Shown here piece after piece: positions 55,688 to 64,000 of a stretch of 64,000 nucleotides of DNA. This stretch comes from Turbatrix aceti. Lineage: Eukaryota; Nematoda; Chromadorea; Rhabditida; Panagrolaimidae. The stretch spans positions 2,919,600-2,983,599 of the forward strand of contig OZ017769.1 in the NCBI GenBank assembly GCA_963969345.1, in the 5' to 3' direction. The translations under genes and the position numbers were made by a program. Position 1 is the first letter of the stretch, and each line of letters starts with the position of its first letter. The notes beneath the pieces are model-generated. The model saw only the letters and a program-made list of their open reading frames with translations, did not search any database and was not told the DNA's origin.

Positions 55688-58600
55688 CTATCCAAAAAGT
55701 GTGTGAGCCATTTCGTTCAAAAACGACAAATTGTGTCCTCCGGGCGCCGCAGAAGACCTCGCCACCGGCATTCCTGCATCTTGTTTGGCCGCATCGAAAG
55801 GCTGGAGTCCACCGAATGCAGGTAAACCAAAACGGTAAATATCACCATCTGCAGGCGGTCCCGGGCCCCCAGTTTTTGGCCCCGGAGCCACATCGGGGTA
55901 AAATTGAGCAGCCGCTGCGTAGTGGTGAAGATTTTCCGAAAAATTGAATCCATTCTGCGCTGGATCCGGAAACCAATGAGGCACGAATGGAACTGTCGGA
56001 TCGTGACCGGGGTACCCCATCGGAGCAGTTGTGGGGTAGCAGGCAGAAAAATCCATGCCATCAGTCGGGGCAAACGACCACGGAGCAGGCGCGGGTGGTG
56101 GAGCGAATTCCGGGGCTGGGGGAAAGTATGGGGGTGGAAATACCGTGGGAAAAGTGGATAACTGCTGTTGTTGACATGGAACGGAGGCAGAAACCGGGGT
56201 AGACGTCGTTGGGACGCAAGGCGGGGGCTGTGGGGCGGAAAGCTTTTTCTTAGATGCCGGCTTGGTTTCTTTGAACGAAGCAGAAGCGATTCGGGGAGGT
56301 GGAAAAGAGTTTGTCGACGCTTTTACCAGTTCCTCGAGGCAGCTGATCGCTCCGAGAGAACCGGAAGACAGCTGGATTGGCGGAAGTACAGCCGACGACG
56401 ACGGAGTCGATCGGGCCGGTGCCGCATTGTTGGCACGCTGGGGTGTGGTTGGGCGCTTTTCTGATTTCTCAATTTTCGGAACCTTGATTTCTGATTTGGG
56501 AATGAGTGTTGGTAGGTTTTGAGCTGTGGAGAGGTTTCGAGGAGACTGAAGCGAAGGTTCGTCGTGGGTAAATGCGGATCCCTTAATCGTGCCACGTTTT
56601 TCAAGCAACGACATGCCGTCTGTTTCTCTTAAAAAAACACAATTCAGTTAATGTCAACTTCAATTTTTCAGCTTACGTCAAAAATCGATGGGTAATCCCG
56701 ATAGATTCCGCTTTCCCAGCCTTGTAAAATAATCGAAAACTGCTTTGAAAAAAGTAAACAGCATGATTTCTCTGTCCGACCATTCTGACGACCAGCATGG
56801 CAGACGACCCGTTTTTTTGAGCTGCAAACATGCAATTTAGCAATACAGTAACCCAAACAAAAAAAAAAGATGAAACATACTTTCTTCATGGCATTCAGAA
56901 AGGCACTTGGCGTCATCGGGATGAACAAACTGGTAAAAGTTGAGGAGGTTGTTTTTTGTTGTTTCGTCGATGTTGAGAATGTGTTTGAGTCGATTGTCGA
57001 TGCATAAAAAAGACAGATCCAGACCATGTTTGGTTTTTAAGATCGGATCTTCAAGGGCTTGTTCAAGATGAACAGGAGGAACAAAAGGTGTGCAGATGGC
57101 GGCAAAGCCGTACGGAGCTTGGAGGAACTTGTTTTTTTCTTTTGAGACGACAACTTCTTCTGATGGACCGGCAAGGGCCATGAGCGGGACAAAACGACCT
57201 CGGATTTCCATTCTCTGGAAATTTGGATTTTTTGAGGGGAAGCATAAAAAGATGAAACTAAAGATAAGCGAGCAGTAATTTCTTTGTAAACGCACAAAAA
57301 TGTAAAAAATCTGTTCAACTAAATTTAAAAATTGAATTTCTACACAAACACTCGTAAATGTCCGCAAATCTTTAAAATAAAAAAAAAAACTCACCACAAA
57401 GCCACAGGTATTGTCGAGCAGGCACCGAAAGCGTCCGACCATCAATCGCTCCATTGGGTCGACAGCTGCTACAAAAAAACTTCATCATCACATTTTTTTT
57501 TATTTAAAAAAAACTGAAATCAGCTTTTCTTCATTTTTATGTTTTTTTTTTTTTGTGTAAGAACATTTTATTTTCAAACTCACTTTTTTCATGCCCAGGT
57601 CGTCCCTTTGCCTGATGAACTCTCAGATTCTTCAAAATCTGTTCCCGATCTTCGCTGTGCAAAAGATCAGTTATCGGCTGATGCAGGACATCGGACTGAC
57701 AGAATCCGAGGTACTGATCTATGTTTTCACTAACATAGTACAGATCACCCCATTCCGTGAGGACGACCACAAATCCACCAATGCTCTTCAGAGCAAGTTG
57801 TGAGAAAGTTGGTTCATTGATGTCAAACGTCGCCTGACCCTGAGGCCCGACGAGCGAGGGAATCGGGCATATCGGAATCCCAAAAGGTGACAGCGCAGCG
57901 TAGACTGCATTTGGTGCTGCGAGAGACGCAAGTTGGGCTAATTCACCTCCACTTTGAAGTTGTCTGGCGTACACTGTAACATATTTTTTTCATTTTGGTT
58001 ACGGTTGTTTATTTTTGGGTATAAAATACAAAAACAGATTGAAGGGTCATTTGTTGCTCCCCTGTCAATCTAATGTATTTATTCCAAATGGCACAGGTTG
58101 ATGACATTTTTTGTGGACACTTTTTACGACCCAGACTCACTCGGGGGTGGCAGGAGAAGATGCAGGCTATTTTGCTTGCTTGCGCGCTTGCTTAATTAGT
58201 ATCTTACGCGATTGCATGATGTCGCATTTTGTCAAGCATACAGCGCCATCTGCAGCGATTGAATGACTGCCACCACCCCACTTGGCAGGGCTGCGCACAA
58301 GATTGCGCGCATTTTTCATTCATTGCCAAAACTTGTCTGTCTTCTATCCCTCTTTTTTTATATTCTCCCACGCCAACTAGTTGACTGGGAGGGGATAGGT
58401 TCATGGATGCTGGATGCGCTCACTCGAAAACAAAACAACGCATAAGGAAGGGAAAAGAGGGTGATCGCCGGTTTACGGTCTCCGACGGCGGGTTGGGGGG
58501 GGGCGCTAAACGACAGCCGGGACTGGGCTGTTGCACTGTGGCTCGGATGAGATGGCTGGTGACTCAATAAATAATTGAACAAGTCGGCAGCGACGTCTTC

Positions 58601-59984
58601 TAGGCCCTGGCCCTGGTGGCAGCATGTTTTTGAAGACTCTCCCCCAAGACACTGTTTTGGCAACGGCAACAACTCTCTTCACCACCACAACTCTTGAGGC
58701 TTTGTGTAATAACGGGGCTAACGATGAATGACTGACTGCGTCATCTTCATTCTGGGGGGGGGGTATACTGTAACTTTTAACAACTACCCATGCCCATCGT
58801 TGACCTAGATCCCATCGTAGTGTGCTACAGTGATAAGAACAATAAAAGAGATCAGTTGTCAGTCAACTTGATATTTAAATACTTGATGAGTCAAGTGACG
58901 TAATTGACACCTCCATGCTCCGTGCATGAACATTATCCCGCACTGATGATCGTATTAGGTGTCTCACCTGACGCCTCCTTGACACCACTCTCGACACGGT
59001 GGTTATTACATTACCAGGGCAAATAAACGCGGTGGTGGCACGGACACAGCAGGGGAGGATATGACAGATCCCGATCCGATCCCTTTCTTGCGCAATACCT
59101 ATCTCCTTGGACTTCATAAAAGTTGCGCGCGCGCACACAAATGTATAATAATTGTGGATGATTGTGGTCAGTCAGTCAGTCAACACAACACGTTTTGTCA
59201 GGGTAACAAGGTTGGATGCGTCGGCGCGTCGGTACATCCATCGGTAAACGATCCATCCTATTTACAAAAAAAGGAAGAAAGAAAGAACTTACAAGCAAAA
59301 TGCGCTTTGATCTGGACGAAGCTCACAGCAAGGCGTAAAACGGAGAGTTTGTCGAGGCGTTGGATCGTTGCATCATCGTAGGGCAACAATGCGGCTACGG
59401 TTTCCAATTCTCCGTTTAGACGCTCTCGATGTCGCTTTGATGGATTCGTCGGTTGATTGGGTCGTGTACTTTCGCGTATTCTGAAAACAAAAAAAAATTG
59501 ATACGGTCGTAAATATCATATTTTTTGAAGTACGCCAAAAAAAGCGTAAAAAAAATTAAGGTGTGCTAAACCAATCTATGTACGGTAAAAAAAGGTGTGT
59601 AGCTAAAAAACAGGCGACAATTTAGTCAATCCTAGACAAAAAATATTGGTACTAAGTATGGATTACAAAATGGCATAAGGAGTGCCAACAAAACAAGCAG
59701 GTGTCAGGAAGGCAATTTTGAAGGCTTCGGATAGAAAAGGTGAGGGGTAGAAGTGGATATGGGAGTGTTAATTGCGCGAAGGTTAATTGCTCTGCTTCCG
59801 GTGGTAATTGTGCGCGAAATAGCTGAGACGGCAGGCAATCGTGGATGATGGGTGCGAAGATTTGGTAACAAAGTGTAAGGATAAATACCCGGATGTCAGC
59901 AAACAGGCAGTATAACATTTTTTATTTTTAGTTATGTAATATTTACCTTTTAAAATTTCGTTGTCTCCGCTTGCACGCGTACAT
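55688..59984 (-). CDS. ahr-1: AHR-1, aryl hydrocarbon receptor bHLH-PAS transcription factor
   Basis: Minus-strand exons 59984-59947, 59480-59293, 57973-57584, 57468-57395, 57214-56881, 56821-56677 and 56627-55688 join in frame to 702 residues. The tiny first exon MYACKRRQRNFKR matches the C. elegans AHR-1 start except for one residue. The bHLH follows (about 26-76): NPSKRHRERLNGELETVAAL and RLDKLSVLRLAVSFVQIKAH. PAS-A (about 110-200) includes LKSIGGFVVVLTEWGDLYYV and SENIDQYLGFCQSDVLHQPI. PAS-B starts RFRCLLDNTCGFV and includes PYGFAAICTPFVPP and KTKHGLDLSFLCIDNR. The C-terminal 300 residues are Pro/Ala-rich. Family knowledge: it pairs with AHA-1/ARNT and sets neuron fates; invertebrate forms do not bind dioxins. 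The fourth exon has a tandem tagcag acceptor. C. elegans AHR-1 is about 600 residues; the extra length is in the Pro-rich tail. Confidence 0.95.
57974..59292. other. Large ahr-1 intron 2
   Basis: The 1.3 kb intron has G runs (58490-58502, 58752-58762) and G/C-rich stretches unlike other introns in the window. It may hold regulatory sequence; no open gene is visible. Confidence 0.4.
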
Positions 59985-62239
59985 TCTTTTTCTCGGGGAT
60001 AAAGATTACGCTGATCTCCGTGGCTACGTGGTTACGTGAATCCTGATTTTGTTTGCACCGATCCCAGACAGGCGTCTGAAATCCGTAAAATCCGTGATGC
60101 GTGCCGTAATCAATCATTTGTCATTTGCCAAATGCCTGAATCGATAGATGGCACGAAGCGTGTCGCATCCATCCAAAAAAAGGCTTATTCACGAAACACG
60201 AACGGCCGTGTTCTTGTTGGGGTAGGCACCCTCTTTTTTGGAGTCTCGATCACGCAAGCGCGTTGGCACGAAACAAGAACGAACGAGCGCGCATTAATTG
60301 GAGGCGTCGCTTGAGCACGGCATGTAGTAGTATTCCCGTCACGAACAAAGGAGACACGACAAGGTTAGTCTCAGGCCCAGGGATCTTTCGTGTCGACACG
60401 CTTTTGACTGACACACGACGATCCCTCCATCCTCCGTGAGCGGTCGGTTGTGGGCCAAGTTTAATCCAGAATCATTTCTTTCTTAACGAAAGATTCCCCC
60501 TCCATTTCGTCGTCGTCCTCGTCGGCACGTCGTGTATATACTACGACTCATCGAGAGTCTCGTCCTGTCGCGTCCCCCCGAGTCGAGTCGCGACCGTTTC
60601 CCCCACTTCCTCACAAGGCGGGGCGTTGCGCTCATTGGTCGGTGCACGCGCGGTGGCGGTGGTGGTTGGGGTAACCGACGAGACGTTGTATATGTATTTA
60701 TCGAAAAAAGAGAGAGAGAGAGAAGATATCTAATACATATAGTATCCACCGTGCTGGCACTAACCATCTTAATACATGTACATTAACACTCATTCCAATT
60801 TTTGTGAATCGGTCATTTAAAATTTTTCGCGGGACTCATCGGGTTGGTTGCCCGCGCGATTAAAATTGCACATGACCAATGATTGGACGTCGGGATTGAG
60901 AAAGACAAGGTGTCTGGAACTTCTTAGAATCCTCAGAAGCAGAAGAATTTTTTTAATATTACTTGCCCAGTATCGAGATGAGATAGATCCCAGTCAGTCA
61001 GTCCCTGTTCGGTATTGACTCGTTTTAGGAGTCTTCCGACTCAGAAAAGGGAAGACAGAACATCGATTGGCCTTCGTCACGCAAAGCCGGCACAGCTACG
61101 CGTCTGTCCCGTGGTTGGGAAATAAATAGTAAAATGTAGAGGGCCAAAAAAACGAGTCTTCTTCCAATCCAAAAAAAACAAAAAAAACTTGGAAGATGAT
61201 TGATTCAATGATGGAATTGAATTCAATGACAACCGACACATTTTGCGTCTTCTCCCCCTCTACCCCCGTTAAAACAAACTCGACCTGTCGCCACCTCACC
61301 GGTCGACACGTGAGTATATTTACAACAACCTCAACACTTTTGTCGGTATAGTGCAACCGACGCCTGACGCTTGGCTTGGGCTTCAGCTCGGTCGCAGCCT
61401 CGAGAGAAGACTACAAAACCGTGAAACTTAAATTTGTATTGTTTTTCATCGGGCAATTTGAGGCAGCCTGTAATTGTTCTCCTTGCTTCACCAGTGTCAC
61501 TTTCGCCGTGTTTTTTTCCTCTCTTTTGCCGACGTTGCTCGTTATTTGTACTCTGTATGCCAAGCAGGTACCGTAATCTCAAACGAAGCGAGCAACGATT
61601 TTCAATTTATGCTTTTAAGAACCGACCGCGAGTGCCAAAAGTTGTATTTTGAGGCTCTGTTGCAAGAACGAACAATGCATGCTTCGTTCGTTCTCTTTTT
61701 GGAATCTCTTCAACTTTTTTTTTCTGTCAAGAAGTGGCGTGCGTGTGCGCAGGTAAAAAGTTCCAAGAATAGTACCGATTGTAGTTTGCGGATGTTTTTC
61801 AAACGTGCACATTAGCGGGCTTTTTTCGACGGATGAATACAAATAAATTTGATTGTTGAAGCAAGCACCGAGATAAATATGTAAGATTGTAGCATTTAGA
61901 CTTACCCAAAAATCAATAGATACAACATTTTGAAAAATGAATGATTTCATCGTTGGTCGCACTTTTTTACAATTCAATACACCTTAGCGTTCACCTGTCT
62001 TACCTGGAGCTCGGATTTCAAAACAAAGTGATTTCTTGAAGGCGACTGACTTAGAAATTTTGTTGTCAACCATAGTTCTGGAAACTCCGGATACAAGAAA
62101 GAAAAAAACAAAGCCAAATTAAGCAAATTAACACAAAATTTACATACCCCAATCAAAAATCGGAAAATAACGGCAAAAAGGTTGTAAACCCAGCAGTTAG
62201 GTTTTAACGTCGCATCCCATCCATCCCGAGCATAGCGTC
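59985..62239. promoter_or_regulatory. Divergent spacer upstream of ahr-1 and the GSK3-like kinase
   Basis: The 2.25 kb spacer should carry the ahr-1 promoter at its left and the kinase promoter at its right. It holds an (ag)n run (60709-60723), a ggtggcggtggtgg stretch (60650-60667), and no convincing coding exon. Many small frames exist but lack splice support. Confidence 0.45.
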
Positions 62240-63377
62240 ATGACATCGAGGCCAAGGCAGCTGCGTGTCACAAGAATCCACGGTCCAGGACACGGCAAAA
62301 AGGTGGATATTATCTTTCACAACGAAAGATTGCACGCAAGTGGCGTCTTCAGCAACGTGTATTCGGCGATCATGACGTCACCAGTGGAGCAGCGTATTGC
62401 AATCAAAAAATGTTGGCCTAGGAATTCCAAGGCTCGGAATGTCAACGTTCCCCCGAGTTTCACGGAAGATCGGGAAGACCCCAACGACGGGAAAGCGGAG
62501 ACCGAGTTGCTTGCCCAACTCAATCACCCACATATCGTCAAATTGCTTTACTCCTTCCATGTTCGGGTCGAAGACGATGTTTGCAACTGCATGATTTTGG
62601 ATTTTGAACCGACGGATCTCAGCAAGATTCTTCGACATCGGCATGAAGAAAAAATTTCCTCGCTCGATATCAAACTTTACAGTTGGCAACTTTTTGCCGC
62701 CCTCGATTTCATCGCGTCCAAAGGCATCGCGCATCGCGACGTGAAACCCGCCAACCTGCTCGTCAACGATTCTGAAGGAATTCTCAAACTTGCGGATTTT
62801 GGCAACGCTCAGTACCTGTCAATCGAGAAGGAATACCCCTCCTACCAGGTGACACGTTTCTACCGTGCTCCAGAACTTATCTGGGGTGCGCGGCATTACA
62901 CGACCAAAATCGATACCTGGGCAGGTGCTTGTGTGCTGGCGGAGATGTTAATCGGTCGACCGATGTTGGCCGGAGGATCCAACAAGGAGCAGGGAAAGCA
63001 GATCGTCGACGCTCTCGGATATCCTTCAAAGGAGCAGATCGAAGCGATGCGCATCGAAAGACCCAGTCTTCTCCGGAAAACTGCTCGTGGATTTGGAAAT
63101 GTTGGTTTTTAAACAAAAAATTTATATATGCGAATAATTTTTATTTTTTTAGTTGTTGCCTGCAGAAATTGTGCCCGCGATAGCAGTGGAGCTGATCACG
63201 GGCGTCCTACGGTACGAGCCTTTTGAGCGTCTGGGATACGATCTCATACTCGGTCACGAGTATTACGATCAACTTCGCGTTCAGCCGCCACCGACCAGGA
63301 AGAATGGAAAACAGATTCCTAACCTTGACTACTGGATCTCAGAAGAAAGCACCCAGGAAACTCGCAGCACAACGTAA
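62240..63377 (+). CDS. GSK3-like Ser/Thr protein kinase, divergent (nematode type)
   Basis: Exons 62240-63100 and 63153-63377 give 361 residues. The catalytic lysine is K56 in RIAIKKCW, the catalytic loop HRDVKPANLL has Asp167, and the metal-binding DFG is at about 186-188. The activation segment SYQVTRFYRAPELIWGARHY is of GSK3 type, and IDTWAGACVLAEMLIGRPML and ALGYPSKEQIEAM continue the GSK3 pattern. The Gly-rich loop reads ASGVFSNVYSA with only one of the usual glycines, though FSNVY keeps the strand. The C-terminus lacks an axin-type long tail. Family knowledge: nematodes have several fast-evolving GSK3-like kinases, mostly expressed in the male germ line. A true GSK-3 would be much closer to the human sequence. 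If the intron were retained the protein would stop three codons later, losing the final C-lobe helices. Confidence 0.88.
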
Positions 63378-63496
63378 AACTGACGGTTTTTTGTGTGAAT
63401 GTGGACGCAATAAAAAAGTGGCACTTGTGGTTCATTTCGGTTCGAAAAAAACTTTGTGTATCTTTTTTTTTTGTTTTGTCGTTTCAAAAATGAGAA

Positions 63497-64000
63497 ATGT
63501 CCATAATTGTGTGTGCATCAAGCATGTTTGGCCACAAGGCTAACTGGAAGTCCGTCGGCAAGGCTATACAGAGAAAGCTTGACAACCAGGTTTACGCCAT
63601 CGATTTTCGCAACCATGGCGATTCGCCGCACGATGATTCCATGTAGGTTTCTTTTTTGTGGCATTTTGTTGTCTTGTGGGTTTCTTTGACAGTTTTTACT
63701 GGGTTTGGTGAGTAGCGATTGTTGCGAGCATTCAAAAGTGCCCAAAATTCGAAAAAATCGATTCTAAGTAAACTTTATCGATTCATTTTTTGTAAAATGC
63801 GCTTGATCATTCTTTTTTCTTTCATTTCTGTTTCAATACACTATTTTTTGTCATTTATACACCACACGATCAAAAACGTACAAAATTCAACTCAAAACGA
63901 CAAAATCTGATAGGTAAAGTACTTGTTGCCGTGACAGACGGGAATGTGATTATTCTGATTGACAATAGTATTCGTTAGCCAATTTTGCACTGCAAAACCA
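63497..64000 (+). CDS. ABHD11-like alpha/beta hydrolase, 5' part (runs off the window)
   Basis: Exon 63497-63642 ends in phase 2 at a gtaggt donor. It encodes MFGHKANWKSVGKAIQRKLD then QVYAIDFRNHGDSPHDDSM, which closely matches the ABHD11 N-terminal core (LFGSKTN..., VDARNHGDSPH). The usual oxyanion HG before (M/L)FG is replaced by CASS when read from the ATG at 63497, so an upstream exon joining at an ag before catg (63520) may supply it. The nucleophile, acid and histidine exons would lie beyond 64000. The remaining 358 bases are AT-rich intron-like sequence; no second exon is evident. Family knowledge: ABHD11 is a mitochondrial serine hydrolase. Confidence 0.6.

Noticed and set aside
55699..56522. 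Plus-strand frames opposite the ahr-1 last exon
   Set aside because: They are antisense shadows of the Pro/Ala-rich ahr-1 coding exon.
59652..59918. 88-codon minus-strand frame upstream of ahr-1
   Set aside because: It lies in ahr-1 intron 1 and matches no family; the true first exon is at 59947-59984.
60483..60767. 94-codon minus-strand Arg/Pro-rich frame as the ahr-1 first exon
   Set aside because: The exon MYACKRRQRNFKR at 59984-59947 fits the known AHR-1 start and the phase exactly.
61331..61815. Open frames between ahr-1 and the kinase
   Set aside because: Short, overlapping and without splice support or recognisable domains.

Overview
The window comes from a nematode nuclear genome, probably a rhabditid relative of Caenorhabditis rather than C. 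elegans itself. The evidence is: genes of many small exons with AT-rich introns (GTRAG donor, TTTCAG acceptor); acceptor-like sites just before start codons, as expected for spliced-leader trans-splicing; nematode-type chemoreceptor genes; an AHR-1 protein closely matching my memory of the C. elegans one; and a U2 snRNA whose 3' half looks nematode-like. Exons are much more GC-rich than introns and spacers. Exon coordinates were worked out by hand from splice sites and reading phase, so they are predictions.

Layout. 1-4.3 kb: gene-poor spacer. 4.3-8.4 kb: katanin p60 (AAA ATPase) and ERCC1, both +. 8.7-20.6 kb: a tandem array of five paralogues (A-E, all +). Four have an Hsp-cochaperone-like TPR N-terminus joined to a long domain I do not recognise; copy A has lost most of the TPR and copy D has lost exons 6-7. 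21-23.3 kb: a small secreted protein and NUBP1. 23.8-38.2 kb: a membrane-protein district with two related 4-TM genes and a third remnant, two Srt-like receptors on opposite strands, a decayed Str/Srh-like receptor, a tandem pair of coiled-coil/zinc-finger genes, a U2 snRNA, an Asn/Ser-rich gene with a Gly-rich tail, and a GC-rich block that may be a structured RNA. 38.5-42.1 kb: RPF2 (-) and NIPP1/PPP1R8 (+), divergent. 43-47 kb: a basic/Pro-rich protein with two possible first exons, followed by a 2.4 kb inverted-terminal-repeat structure holding a nested foldback and four further exons. 48.9-50.1 kb: an acidic repeat protein with a possible intron made of 21-bp repeats. 50.6-51.1 kb: a 120-bp tandem array, then a tRNA-Gly-like relic. 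52.4-55.5 kb: cyclic-nucleotide-gated channel beta subunit (TAX-2-like). 55.7-60.0 kb: AHR-1 (-). 62.2-63.4 kb: GSK3-like kinase. 63.5 kb to the end: 5' part of an ABHD11-like hydrolase.

The single-copy genes are unrelated housekeeping or neuronal genes and form no evident pathway, although katanin, ERCC1 and array copy A lie in the same orientation with short spacers. The least familiar contents are the TPR-fusion array with its shared upstream block, the zinc-finger pair in which one copy has an in-frame stop beside a splice site, the repeat-derived intron, and the inverted-repeat structure around the exons at 46.4-47.0 kb.
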